From IMG/VR virus record IMGVR_UViG_3300036393_000028, positions 1-51,693 of that record: a DNA stretch of 51,693 nt, one strand, 5' to 3'. The position numbers were made by a program, and so were the translations under genes. The notes under the pieces are model-generated. The model was given only the letters and a program-made list of their open reading frames with translations, made no database searches and was not told the DNA's origin. Positions 1 to 7,141 of the stretch are shown in pieces. How positions within the stretch are numbered: the first letter of the stretch is position 1; each line of letters begins with the position of its first letter. Source of the stretch: a virus.

Positions 1-1140
1 TCATGATTTTCCAGCCTCTTTCCTGAGTGGGACAGTGAAATCCTCTACCAGTGGGACAATATCTGTTGCCCCGGCGTTCTGCGCGGTAGTCGGAAGTATG
101 AGGTGCATAGCCGATCCTGCCAGGCGCTTTTGCTCCGCTGCCTTGGTGTAAACCTCGGCCTGCTGGAGCGTCGTCCATCCGAAGATAGACATGAGCTGGT
201 GCGCCGTGGCGCCGTTCTCGGCCGCGATGGTCGCGGCGGCCTTCCTGAGCCCGTGAGCCGAGCAGTGCTTGAGGCCGGCTTCATCGCACCACCCCCGGAA
301 GCGCATGCCGAAGCCGGCCGCGGTGAAGGGCTTGCCATAGGCCGTTTCGAGATAGGAGAGACCCCCAGACGGATAGGCGTCAATGAAGCGGTCGAGGATC
401 GGCAGGACCGGGATCGTGAGCCGGACAGGATTCCGCCTCTCGTTCTTCTTTTGGGTGAATGTCAGAAAATCGCCTTCGCGGTGCTGTCTGCCGAGCCGTG
501 GCGCGTCGCTGCGCCGGCAGCCGGTGAACATCACAAGCGCCATGGCGAGCGCTGGCTTCGTGCCCATCGGGTGACGGCGCAGATATTGCGCCACCTCGGG
601 CACTGTCCACGTATGCCAGCCGCCTTTCGGCGTCTTCATCTTATGGACTTCGACCATCACATTGCGGTCAACATGGCCGGCGGTGAGCGCCCACTTAAAC
701 AGGCCCTTCAGGGCCTTGATGAGATTGTTTGCGGCGTGGGGCGTCTTGGTGAGATCGTCGCGCATGCCGACGACATGCTTGCGCTCCATGAGCCGGTAGC
801 GCTTGTGGCCGTGCTTTGCGCAAACCTGCTCCAGCTTCGCTTGCCGGCGGCGCTGCGTGACGGGATCGAGCAGGCGCCATTCCTGCGATAGATAGTAGCG
901 ATCAGCGAGCCAGCGGATAGATTCCTTCGGGGCCTTCGCGTTCGTCGCTGGCAATGACTTTTCCGCCATCGCCTTGGCGGCATCATATGCCGCGTCGAAT
1001 TCGGGAGCATGGATATCAGGCAGCCGGATCTTCTTCATCCCCGCCCGGCGATAGTAATAGCGGCTATTGCCGTACCGATCTTTGTCATCGGTGACGTGCT
1101 TGTATTCCTTCTCGATCTTAACCATGGCGGACCCCGTCAT
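1..1140 (-). CDS. int: Tyrosine-recombinase phage integrase
   Basis: Site-specific recombinase that would integrate and excise the phage by strand exchange through a phosphotyrosine. The 379-aa product has an N-terminal arm/core-binding part and a C-terminal catalytic domain. That domain shows box-I Arg in FTGCRRSDAPRL (about residue 209), HGLRKAA giving the HxxR pair (about 296-299), GW (about 321-322) and the nucleophile Tyr in AEVYTKAA (about 331), so the catalytic set looks complete. I start at 1140 because this ATG overlaps the stop of the excisionase-like gene (ATGA); an upstream start at 1158 is less natural. It is the last gene of the leftward early operon, and the window begins on its stop codon, so attP/attL must lie outside or at the edge. 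Confidence 0.93.
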   Translation of the reverse strand: MTGSAMVKIEKEYKHVTDDKDRYGNSRYYYRRAGMKKIRLPDIHAPEFDAAYDAAKAMAEKSLPATNAKAPKESIRWLADRYYLSQEWRLLDPVTQRRRQAKLEQVCAKHGHKRYRLMERKHVVGMRDDLTKTPHAANNLIKALKGLFKWALTAGHVDRNVMVEVHKMKTPKGGWHTWTVPEVAQYLRRHPMGTKPALAMALVMFTGCRRSDAPRLGRQHREGDFLTFTQKKNERRNPVRLTIPVLPILDRFIDAYPSGGLSYLETAYGKPFTAAGFGMRFRGWCDEAGLKHCSAHGLRKAAATIAAENGATAHQLMSIFGWTTLQQAEVYTKAAEQKRLAGSAMHLILPTTAQNAGATDIVPLVEDFTVPLRKEAGKS

Positions 1141-1370
1141 GCCGCCACCTCGTCCCATTCGTTGACGGCCTCCTTATCAGGGAGGGCATCAAAGGCGCTG
1201 TCAAGTCGGTGCCGGTCCCAGACCCGGCGCGCGTCGATAATCTTGGGCTGTGGCATCCGGCCATCAGCCACCATCTGGTCAAACTTCGATGCGCCCACGC
1301 CGATGTATTCGGCGGCTTCTTCGCGGCTCAGCCCACGCGGAAGGAGCGTATGGGGCGCATCACGCTTCAT
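1137..1370 (-). CDS. Excisionase-like winged-helix DNA-binding protein
   Basis: A 77-aa protein with a MerR/AlpA-type helix-turn-helix: GLSREEAAEYIGVGASKFD followed by a wing-like segment with RRVWDRHRLD. Short proteins of this type placed directly before an integrase usually act as excisionases (Xis) or integrase regulators, bending attachment-site DNA. Its stop overlaps the integrase start (ATGA) and its start overlaps the stop of the HNH gene, so translation is coupled. The Xis role is inferred from size, fold and position. Confidence 0.75.
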   Translation of the reverse strand: MKRDAPHTLLPRGLSREEAAEYIGVGASKFDQMVADGRMPQPKIIDARRVWDRHRLDSAFDALPDKEAVNEWDEVAA

Positions 1371-1699
1371 CCGCTCCTCCGCGATCCAAACCCGCGCTGG
1401 CGGCCCCAGGCTGGCGACGGCTTCCGCAAGCCGGCAATACGACTGGCAATCCGGTCTGCCTTGGCGCAGGCGGTCTTAAACTTCGACGTCTCCGCCTGAT
1501 GGCAGCACTTCTTGCCGATCACCCGGCAATTCTCGAAAGAATTGTCGCCATCGGATTCCGCCTCCTTGTGGTGATGATACTCGGGCGGGTTCGAAGCGCT
1601 GAACGGGCCGCCGCAATATTCACAGCGAGGCTCGCCAGCATCGTTCTTGCAATGCTCGTGGCGGGCCTTCTTCGTAGCTTGTGAGAACTCCCGTCTCAT
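1367..1699 (-). CDS. HNH endonuclease-like protein
   Basis: A 110-aa protein with CEYCGG (CxxC), then EYHHHKEAESDGD, a conserved Asn in NSFENC and a second Cys pair CCH, which is the order of a zinc-bound HNH nuclease fold. It would be a nicking or double-strand endonuclease used in recombination, packaging or DNA processing. It sits in the recombination operon with 4-bp stop/start overlaps on both sides. It may equally be a degenerate HNH protein with a structural role; the C-terminus is basic and glycine-rich. Confidence 0.7.
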   Translation of the reverse strand: MRREFSQATKKARHEHCKNDAGEPRCEYCGGPFSASNPPEYHHHKEAESDGDNSFENCRVIGKKCCHQAETSKFKTACAKADRIASRIAGLRKPSPAWGRQRGFGSRRSG

Positions 1700-2136
1700 G
1701 CCGCCTTGCGCTCCCTGGCGAGGAAGGTGAGCGGATCGAAGCCGAATTTCTCCGTCAGCGCCTTCGTGGCCTGATCAAAGAACACCTTGAATGCGGCCTG
1801 ATCCATCGCGGCAAAGGCGATGCTGTCGGCCATGATGATTTCTTCGCCGTCGAAGCGGCGGAACGTGGTCACGTAGCCGAGGTGCATCTTGATGGCTTCG
1901 TTCAGCTTCTCGACTGTGGGATAGGCTTCGGTCGCACCATTCACATAGGCGAGCATGGCGAAATAGGTCCGATGCAGGGGCAGGGAGCGGCGCTGTTTGA
2001 CCGTGATCTCCAGTTCGGCGCCAGTTGGATACCGGTCCAGCAATTCGGCCTCGAAAGCTGAGACCGGCGACAAGCCAGCTTTCGTCTTCGTCACGATGAT
2101 CGGCGCGCGATCGATATCCCGCTTTGCCATGGTCAT
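1696..2136 (-). CDS. Conserved phage protein of the recombination operon
   Basis: A 146-aa soluble protein that I do not assign to a named family with confidence. It has a charged N-terminus, the phrase RRSLPLHRTYFAML, and an aromatic-rich middle (GYVTTFRRFDGEEI). Proteins of this look and size commonly accompany Bet/RecT annealing genes in phages and may be DNA-binding recombination accessories. Here it directly follows the Bet-like gene (4-bp overlap), so a recombination role is a contextual inference. Confidence 0.6.
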   Translation of the reverse strand: MTMAKRDIDRAPIIVTKTKAGLSPVSAFEAELLDRYPTGAELEITVKQRRSLPLHRTYFAMLAYVNGATEAYPTVEKLNEAIKMHLGYVTTFRRFDGEEIIMADSIAFAAMDQAAFKVFFDQATKALTEKFGFDPLTFLARERKAA

Positions 2137-2942
2137 TCGTCCTTCAGGAGGGCAATGAGGCGGTTGTAATCGGACATGCCAATGCCGCCATGTTCGCGCG
2201 CTGGCTCGATCTCTGTTTCAAAAATTTCATCCTGCGTCGCGCGGCTCTCCGCATTGAGCAGCCGCGTCACCCAGGCCTCCACGCCTTCAGCAGCGGGTGG
2301 GTTCTCGTCAATCTGGTCCAACTCGCCCAATGCTTCGCGCGCTGCCAGCGCAAGGGGCGTCGTAGGCGAGGGCGCAACCAGCGCTGTCGTGACCGGCTTC
2401 ACGCTCTCCATGCGCTCATATTCGTCCTCATCCATGATGCCGGACAGGCCGAAGGCATAACGGGCGCACTGGATTGTCGCCTTGTGGCGGAGCATCCGCG
2501 CCGGCCACTTCTTCCAGGGGTCGCTGTCGTCGCGGCGGCACTCTGCCATATACTCAGTAACCTCTGTCGGGTGCGAGCGGCCCTTGCGGAATATCTTGCA
2601 GGTGACCGCCAACAGCTTGCCGTCGGCGTCCAGCACGTCCTTGAACTCCATGCCGTCAAAATCGGCATGAGAGTTGATGATGTTCAGCCAGCCGTCTATG
2701 CCGACAATCGGCTGAAGGCCACCGCCGCGCGTCGGAAAGGCATAAATCTCTTTCAGCACGGGATTGAGGTTGTATTGCCGCGCCACCATCAAGAAGGCGC
2801 TGAAGTGTTCCCAAGTCGCACCCTTGGGCATGATAGAGCGAAGCGTGACTTCGAAGGCGTTTGCCTCCATGCCGTAGCGCTGGGCCAGGGTCGGAATGAT
2901 GGACTGGCGAAGGCCGGATTCGATAGTGATCACGTTATTCAT
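2133..2942 (-). CDS. bet: Bet/RecT-type single-strand annealing protein
   Basis: A 269-aa protein matching the phage recombination protein Bet (Red-beta/RecT superfamily), which binds ssDNA and anneals complementary strands during phage recombination and concatemer formation. Diagnostic stretches are FSAFLMVARQYNLNP, KEIYAFPTRGGG, PIVGIDGWLNIIN and KWPARMLRHKATIQCARYAF. I chose ATG 2942 because the upstream stop overlaps it as ATGA; the reading frame extends further upstream without such a signal. The Glu/Ala/Pro-rich C-terminus (about 220 onward) varies in this family. No partner 5'-3' exonuclease is recognisable nearby. Confidence 0.9.
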   Translation of the reverse strand: MNNVITIESGLRQSIIPTLAQRYGMEANAFEVTLRSIMPKGATWEHFSAFLMVARQYNLNPVLKEIYAFPTRGGGLQPIVGIDGWLNIINSHADFDGMEFKDVLDADGKLLAVTCKIFRKGRSHPTEVTEYMAECRRDDSDPWKKWPARMLRHKATIQCARYAFGLSGIMDEDEYERMESVKPVTTALVAPSPTTPLALAAREALGELDQIDENPPAAEGVEAWVTRLLNAESRATQDEIFETEIEPAREHGGIGMSDYNRLIALLKDE

Positions 2943-3277
2943 GCGGCATTCCTTTTCAGGCTGTATTGTTCGATGCCAGAGGGCCAGGGCTGGCTGCTCT
3001 CCGCGACGGCGCGGTAGACATCCTCGGGGATGGGATGCTGAGCGCACCAAGACCAGACATCGGCAGCGTCGATGATGGAGGGCTTGTTGATGACGACCTT
3101 GCTCTGAAGCGCGACCATGCGTCCGCCGCCGTCAGCAAAGATCGCAACGGGCGCCCACGGCGCGCCGCGACCAGAGAACAGCTTGCGCCGGTAGAAGCCG
3201 GCGTGAGGCTCGCCTTCGTGGATCTGACCGAATGAGCCCGCCAGCGCGTCACGCCACCATGCGTAGTCGTCAGTCAT
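2939..3277 (-). CDS. Hypothetical phage protein
   Basis: A 112-aa acidic, tryptophan-rich protein (YAWWRDALAG near the start; DVWSWCAQHPIPEDVY towards the end). No family is recognised. It reads as a genuine gene: ATGA overlaps on both sides, normal composition, and a place between the annealing protein gene and other early genes. A role in early phage DNA metabolism is only guessed from position. Confidence 0.6.
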   Translation of the reverse strand: MTDDYAWWRDALAGSFGQIHEGEPHAGFYRRKLFSGRGAPWAPVAIFADGGGRMVALQSKVVINKPSIIDAADVWSWCAQHPIPEDVYRAVAESSQPWPSGIEQYSLKRNAA

Positions 3278-3525
3278 CTCGGTCCTGCCTCAGCGTGATT
3301 AGTGTTGTCGATGACGAGGGATATGGGCTTGTTCGGAATGATCTGCATGCCGAGCGCTGCAGCGGCCTGCTCAAGCTGAAAAACAAGCTGTTGCCGATGG
3401 CGATCAACCGGGATTTCCGGTGCATAGCCTCTCATGCCCTCGATCATTGCGGCGATTTCGAAAGCCTGCCGAAGTGAAGGCCGTGCCCTGTCAATCTGCC
3501 TCACGCTCGGAAGATGATCGGTCAT
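3274..3525 (-). CDS. Hypothetical phage early protein
   Basis: An 83-aa protein without recognisable domains. It is predicted mostly helical in the middle (SLRQAFEIAAMIEGMRG, then QLVFQLEQAAAALGM). It is coupled by ATGA overlaps to both neighbours in the leftward operon. Function unknown. Confidence 0.55.
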   Translation of the reverse strand: MTDHLPSVRQIDRARPSLRQAFEIAAMIEGMRGYAPEIPVDRHRQQLVFQLEQAAAALGMQIIPNKPISLVIDNTNHAEAGPR

Positions 3526-3734
3526 GACGGATCACCTCCAGCCCCACAATATCCAGTCGGCTCTACTGGACCGGTCGTGCCGTAGTTCTTCCAGCGCCAG
3601 AGCATGCAGGCGCGGCCACGGCAATTCCACGGGCCTCCTTCGCGGATCTGAGGTATCTCGGCAATCGAGAAGGTGAACGGGCATATCAGCTTGCTCGCTT
3701 CTTCCTCAGTCACAGGTCTTGTGCGAAGGTCCAT
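3522..3734 (-). CDS. Small Cys-containing early protein
   Basis: A 70-aa protein with four cysteines (ICPF, WNCRGRACMLWRW, GYCGAGG) that could bind a metal, although spacing fits no standard zinc finger. The start at 3734 is chosen because AAGGAG lies about 8 nt upstream, while the in-frame GTG at 3743 falls inside that ribosome site. Coupled to the next gene by ATGA. Function unknown. Confidence 0.55.
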   Translation of the reverse strand: MDLRTRPVTEEEASKLICPFTFSIAEIPQIREGGPWNCRGRACMLWRWKNYGTTGPVEPTGYCGAGGDPS

Positions 3735-3739
3735 GGAGG

Positions 3740-3994
3740 TCACTCCTTGGGTTCGGTGGGAGCGGCACGCGGCTGCTTCGTCAATTCAGCATGGCGCTCG
3801 CGATCCGCGTCCGACCATTTGTCCTTCATGGTAAGCACGGCCAATTCACGCTCAGCGGGGCTCGCTTCCGCCCACGCTTTCGCATAAGCTTCGATGTAGA
3901 GCGCGTTACGGCGGCGGCGCTTCTCGGCTTCGCTGAAAATCATGTCGCTATCTCCGGAGTCCAGGGCTTCGCGGCCTGCGTTTGTCAGAGGCAT
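3740..3994 (-). CDS. Hypothetical helical early protein
   Basis: An 84-aa, highly charged, mostly helical protein (SEAEKRRRRNALYIEAYAKA, then AERELAVLTMKDKW). No domain is recognised. It starts next to the stop of the upstream gene in the leftward early operon. Function unknown. Confidence 0.5.
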   Translation of the reverse strand: MPLTNAGREALDSGDSDMIFSEAEKRRRRNALYIEAYAKAWAEASPAERELAVLTMKDKWSDADRERHAELTKQPRAAPTEPKE

Positions 3995-4327
3995 CTAACG
4001 GCCCTCGGCCTTGGCCCTAACGGCCATCAAGCGGACAAAGACCTCATGTGCCTCATGATTTTCCCACTCGCCATTGTCCGTGTCGTAGAAATGGCCGGCG
4101 AGGAAGTCCGTCGCCTGTTCGATGGCCGTAGCCATATCAGGAGCCGCCGCGATCAGATGGGCGTCCGCCCACTTGTCGCCGAACGGGTACGGCTCCCCCG
4201 CCTTGATCGGGCGGTTGCAGAAAACGGCGGGATCGCTGGTGTTGTTGCCGACAGTACAAATCCAGGCGTTGCCTTCGTTCACGGCCCACGGTCCGGGAGT
4301 GCGCTTGCTTTCGGGAGACGTCGTCAT
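3995..4327 (-). CDS. Conserved phage protein (TPGPW...DAHLIAAAPDM type)
   Basis: A 110-aa protein with a hallmark seen in many unrelated phages: RTPGPWAVNEG near the N-terminus and ADAHLIAAAPDMATAIEQ in the middle. The family is common but has no established function. It ends one base before the next gene in the early operon. Confidence 0.65.
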   Translation of the reverse strand: MTTSPESKRTPGPWAVNEGNAWICTVGNNTSDPAVFCNRPIKAGEPYPFGDKWADAHLIAAAPDMATAIEQATDFLAGHFYDTDNGEWENHEAHEVFVRLMAVRAKAEGR

Positions 4328-4329
4328 TG

Positions 4330-4638
4330 TCAGGACTCCGACGACGAGAAGCGCGGGGAGAAGAAATCCATCAGCTTGCCGGTATCGCGGTTGAGATGGC
4401 GCTCAATGCCAAAGACGTCATGAGCAAAGTTGAAGTCATCGGCCGCCAACAGCGCGTCGAGGCGGAGCGGGTTGCCATTGGCATGGCACGCCGCGATGTC
4501 CATATGAAAGTCCGTCAGACTGCGTTCGTTTTCGCGATCCATGTGCAGGGCCATTTCCCGAGCACGGACGGCGATCTTCTTGATCAGGTTGAAGTCGGCC
4601 TTTGAGGTTCTAAAGCTCGGGGCGGCGTCGACAGTCAT
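4330..4638 (-). CDS. Hypothetical phage early protein
   Basis: A 102-aa protein with a helical core (DFNLIKKIAVRAREMALHMD) and the segment DIAACHANGNPLRLDALL. It resembles a type of phage protein of unknown function, but I do not name a family. The start at 4638 is preferred over 4644 because AGGAG sits 7 nt before it and only 1 nt before the other ATG. Confidence 0.55.
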   Translation of the reverse strand: MTVDAAPSFRTSKADFNLIKKIAVRAREMALHMDRENERSLTDFHMDIAACHANGNPLRLDALLAADDFNFAHDVFGIERHLNRDTGKLMDFFSPRFSSSES

Positions 4639-4650
4639 TCTCATCTCCTA

Positions 4651-5370
4651 TCAAGCGGCGGCGTTGACTTCGGCGAGCTTCTTCATGTCGGCAAGCGCTT
4701 CGGCGTTGCTGTCATAAAACCGACCCGGATTGATGGGGTGACCGCTCTCGCGATAGATGAGTTGGGCAGCGAGGGCCGTGTTGTGGAACCGTTCCAGCGC
4801 ATATCCGGCCTCGCCAGCGAGGTGGACAACCCAGCCAGCGCGGCAATGCGTCGTGCCGCAGGTATGCCATCTACCCATGTCGAGCGCGCCCGGCAGAGAT
4901 ACGGCCTCAAACACTCGGGCGTGAATGTCTTTGATTTTCGGAATCGGCGGCTGACCGGACGCCACATCCGATGACGGATCGCCCTTCAGGTTCTTTTTGT
5001 TGTAGAGATAGGCGACATTCGAGCAGTCCGAGCAGTCCGAGCAGTCCGAGCAGCGCGAGCAGTCCGAGCAGCCCGAGCAGTCCGAGCAGTCCGAGCAGTC
5101 CGAGCAGCCCGAGCAGCCCGAGCAGTCCGAGCAGTCCGAGCAGCGCGAGCAGCCCGAGCAGCCCGAGCAGTCCGAGCAGCGCGAGCAGCCCGAGCAGCCC
5201 GAGCAGTCCGAGCAGCGCGAGCAGCCCGAGCAGCCCGAGCAGTCCGAGCAGTTAATGCAATCGCGGCAATTTTTCAGGCTGTCGAGCGCGCGCTGGGCCG
5301 CCTCCTTCGAGCCGAAGTATTCAACGGAGCACTTATTGCCGTTGTTGTCGGTGAGCCAAGTGAATGACAT
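4651..5370 (-). CDS. Cys-triplet repeat protein with conserved phage C-terminal domain
   Basis: A 239-aa protein in three parts. Residues about 1-34 are a short N-terminal domain beginning MSFTWLTDNNGNKCSVEYFG. Residues about 34-120 are a tandem repeat in which Cys occurs at every third position (28 in a row, mostly CSD, CSG or CSR). The C-terminal domain (about 140-239) contains RWHTCGTTHCRAGWVV and LIYRESGHP, a form seen at the end of other phage proteins. The ATG at 5370 has GGAG upstream; longer starts lack a ribosome site. The repeat would suit a disulfide- or metal-rich solenoid, but function is unknown. Confidence 0.7.
   Translation of the reverse strand: MSFTWLTDNNGNKCSVEYFGSKEAAQRALDSLKNCRDCINCSDCSGCSGCSRCSDCSGCSGCSRCSDCSGCSGCSRCSDCSDCSGCSGCSDCSDCSDCSGCSDCSRCSDCSDCSDCSNVAYLYNKKNLKGDPSSDVASGQPPIPKIKDIHARVFEAVSLPGALDMGRWHTCGTTHCRAGWVVHLAGEAGYALERFHNTALAAQLIYRESGHPINPGRFYDSNAEALADMKKLAEVNAAA
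5021..5253. repeat. 9-bp tandem repeat encoding Cys-Ser-x triplets
   Basis: About 26 consecutive 9-bp units (plus-strand forms GAGCAGTCC, GAGCAGCCC and GAGCAGCGC) encode CSD, CSG and CSR on the minus strand. The units show a 36-bp higher-order order (D-G-G-R) repeated three times near the protein N-terminal side, then a less regular part. The array is in frame in the minus-strand gene and likely changes length by slippage in multiples of 9 bp. Confidence 0.9.
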
Positions 5371-5396
5371 GGGTTTTCTCCGGTGAGATGTTGCGT

Positions 5397-5753
5397 TCAA
5401 GCGGCGAGGGGATTGGAGGCGGCGGGGGTCACGAGGACAGGGCGCGCCTCGCGGTAGTAGGCGATCTCCTTGCGCACGAAAGCGAGCTGCAAGCGGTAGT
5501 CCTTCGCCGCCCGCATGCACATCACCTCGCTGCGGCGATCCATGGCGGTACGGAAGGCGATGGCGCCTGCGCGGTTGTCGAAGATGCGAGAGAGCAGACG
5601 GAAGCGCTTCATCTGCGCAACGTCGAGATGGTGGAGGCGAAGCTCATCGCACTCGGCATAGGTGCCCCGAGTGATTTGAGCGCCACGGTCGTTGCAGATG
5701 ATGTAGCGGGCGGGGGCTTCGAGGGCTTCGAGACCAGCGGGGGTGAAGGGCAT
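5397..5753 (-). CDS. Hypothetical phage early protein
   Basis: A 118-aa protein starting MPFTPAGLEALEAPARYI, with RGTYAECDELRLHHLD and a basic helical second half. No family is recognised. The ATG at 5753 overlaps the upstream stop (TGATG). It lies in the promoter-proximal part of the leftward operon. Confidence 0.55.
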   Translation of the reverse strand: MPFTPAGLEALEAPARYIICNDRGAQITRGTYAECDELRLHHLDVAQMKRFRLLSRIFDNRAGAIAFRTAMDRRSEVMCMRAAKDYRLQLAFVRKEIAYYREARPVLVTPAASNPLAA

Positions 5754-5938
5754 CACATGTTCCCCGCGAGCTTGTTTGAACGATCAAGCCAGTACTGGCC
5801 CTTGGCGTAGAGCTTCTCGGCTTTCGTGTGGTTGCCGCGCTCAGCGGCTTCATTCGCGTCTGCCAAGTACCGGTTACCCCTGTCCTCGGCGTCCACGAGC
5901 TTTTCGTGGAGGGTCTTCGGCTTTGCTGCGGTCTGCAT
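5753..5938 (-). CDS. First gene of the leftward early operon, small helical protein
   Basis: A 61-aa highly charged protein, predicted as two helices like a single tetratricopeptide unit (LHEKLVDAEDRGNRYLADAN and ERGNHTKAEKLYAKGQYWL). It is the promoter-proximal gene of the leftward operon. The ATG at 5938 follows a leader with an 8-bp perfect hairpin (5945-5966); a longer frame upstream would run into the promoter. Function unknown. Confidence 0.6.
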   Translation of the reverse strand: MQTAAKPKTLHEKLVDAEDRGNRYLADANEAAERGNHTKAEKLYAKGQYWLDRSNKLAGNM

Positions 5939-5944
5939 CGGTTG

Positions 5945-5966
5945 GCTCCATCGCGTTTGATGGAGC
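5945..5966 (-). promoter_or_regulatory. Hairpin in leader of leftward early transcript
   Basis: GCTCCATC and GATGGAGC form a perfect 8-bp stem with a 6-nt loop, 7 nt before the first start codon of the leftward operon and just after its promoter. A leader hairpin here could be an antitermination (boxB-like) site or control translation. It has no U-tract, so it is not a standard terminator. Confidence 0.5.
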
Positions 5967-6013
5967 AGACTATACACGAAGCGCGTACAGATGCAAGCGC
6001 GAACGCGTATAGT
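5966..6013. promoter_or_regulatory. Leftward early promoter and operator-like sites (PL region)
   Basis: On the minus strand TTGCAT-N16-TATAGT reads as a promoter for the leftward operon, and TATAGT at 6008-6013 on the plus strand could be a -10 for the small rightward gene at 6115. Two operator-like sequences lie here: TATACACGAAGCGCGTA at 5971-5987, and TATACGCGTTCGCGCT on the minus strand at 5996-6011. They resemble the two sites next to the repressor gene (7082-7097, 7110-7130), so this is probably the repressor-controlled PL. Confidence 0.6.
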
Positions 6014-6114
6014 GTAGAAAAATATTTGTGGGCGCCCAAAAGAAGATTCTTGATTCGTTCTTACGCCTGAGTCAGGCTGATGACTCTAGGTCAGTGAGTG
6101 CGGAGGGGAGCGTG

Positions 6115-6324
6115 ATGACGGCTTATTTCGTTCAGCCCTATGAAAAGACTGAGTATGGCGAGCTTACTTGCCGGGACCGCTTGCGGGCGAGGGACGAGAT
6201 TCACGCTCGAAGCATGGCGCGCCTGGTCAACAGCGCGGGGGCGGTGGCCTATTGCCGGACGCCGGACGGGCGGGTGGTGATTCTACTTGCTGTCGGCGTC
6301 GTGCCGGCCGGTGCGCGTGCCTAG
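6115..6324 (+). CDS. Small hypothetical protein in immunity region
   Basis: A 69-aa protein starting MTAYFVQPYEKTEYGELTC. The strong ribosome site GGAGGGGAG lies directly before GTGATG, fixing the start. The C-terminal half contains AVAYCRTPDGRVVILLAVG. It is the only plus-strand gene between the leftward operon and the repressor, and its stop overlaps the tail-to-tail repressor stop. It could be a regulator or immunity modulator; no family recognised. Confidence 0.55.
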   Translation: MTAYFVQPYEKTEYGELTCRDRLRARDEIHARSMARLVNSAGAVAYCRTPDGRVVILLAVGVVPAGARA

Positions 6325-7037
6325 CGCATCTTCTTCCCGACGACGCGATGACAGTGCGGCCACTCGGCGAAGGGCACGTTCCATTCCTTCGGCTCATTGT
6401 ATTGCCGAATGCGCCAGCGCTCAGGAGTGAAGCTCACCAGCCGCTTTATGATCGCTTCGGCGGAACCGTGAGGAGGTGTGTGATAGAGGACGACGAATGT
6501 GTCGGCCTGCGGCGGAAGGTGGGGATTTATCCAGGCGACGTCGCCAGCCTCGAACGCAGGCACCATGGATTCTCCGACCACCAATATGCCATAGCCGCCC
6601 CGAACGGTGCTGATCTCCGGCGGGGGCGAGACCCGCTGGATTTCCTCGAAATGCACAATGATATGGCCTTCTCCACCCATAGCTGCCGCATAGATCGGGA
6701 CTGTTGAGGCGGTGGCGCGAGCCGCCGCGTCAAAGAAGGGAGGGTCTTCGGCAAAGAAGCCCGCTTGAGGGAATATCTCCTCCACGACCGGCACGGCCAT
6801 CGCCATGATCTCGCGTCGCTGGATCGGTGGATCGCCAGACCCGACCACCTTCAGAAGTTTCTGCACAAGATCCACAGGCAAGTGGGTGCGCTCGACTGAT
6901 GCGTCTTCGTAGCGCTGAAGCGAGGAGCCGCCGGGCAGGCCTATGTGCTTGGCAAATTTGTCCATTCCCATGCCCGTCCGGTTGCGGATGTTCCGCAATC
7001 GAGTGGCGATATTGGGCGCCGGTGTCTTCGCGTTCAT
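6321..7037 (-). CDS. CI-like repressor (HTH plus S24 autopeptidase)
   Basis: A 238-aa lysogeny repressor. Residues about 8-65 are a lambda-type HTH (RLRNIRNRTGMGMDKFAKHI, then SSLQRYE). Residues about 115-238 are a LexA/CI S24 peptidase fold with nucleophile Ser157 in VVGESMVPAFEAGD and general-base Lys198 in EAIIKRLV. The expected cleavage site is around YAAAMGGEG (117-124), which lacks a canonical Ala-Gly or Cys-Gly pair. RecA-stimulated self-cleavage on DNA damage would induce the phage. It is divergent from the Cro-like gene, with operators between. Confidence 0.9.
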   Translation of the reverse strand: MNAKTPAPNIATRLRNIRNRTGMGMDKFAKHIGLPGGSSLQRYEDASVERTHLPVDLVQKLLKVVGSGDPPIQRREIMAMAVPVVEEIFPQAGFFAEDPPFFDAAARATASTVPIYAAAMGGEGHIIVHFEEIQRVSPPPEISTVRGGYGILVVGESMVPAFEAGDVAWINPHLPPQADTFVVLYHTPPHGSAEAIIKRLVSFTPERWRIRQYNEPKEWNVPFAEWPHCHRVVGKKMR

Positions 7038-7081
7038 GGGGGCTTTGCCTGGGGTGTGAGTGCACCCAATCCCCTATCACG

Positions 7082-7130
7082 CATACGCGAACGCGATCCG
7101 CGCTTGATTTTATACACGCAGTGTGTATAA
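7082..7130 (+). promoter_or_regulatory. Rightward early promoter with operator palindrome (PR/OR)
   Basis: TTGATT (7104-7109), a 16-bp spacer and a perfect TATAAT (7126-7131) form a strong promoter for the Cro-like gene. Between them lies a perfect 8-bp inverted repeat, TTATACAC (7110-7117) and GTGTATAA (7123-7130), with a 5-bp spacer, so a bound repressor would cover the promoter. A second related site, CATACGCGAACGCGAT, is at 7082-7097. The minus-strand promoter for the repressor gene is weak by eye, as expected for an activated PRM. Confidence 0.75.
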
Positions 7131-7141
7131 TCGCGTTTGCC

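Noticed and set aside
2124-3017. 297-aa plus-strand frame opposite the annealing protein
   Set aside because: Opposite a clear Bet-like gene, His/Arg/Cys-rich unnatural composition, no ribosome site.
4971-5255. Plus-strand frame made of Ser-Ser-Pro repeats
   Set aside because: It is the shadow of the Cys-triplet repeat on the minus strand; no ribosome site and no further domain.
5020-5255. CRISPR-like repeat array
   Set aside because: The units are 9 bp and directly tandem without spacers, and are protein coding. No CRISPR array or cas gene was seen.
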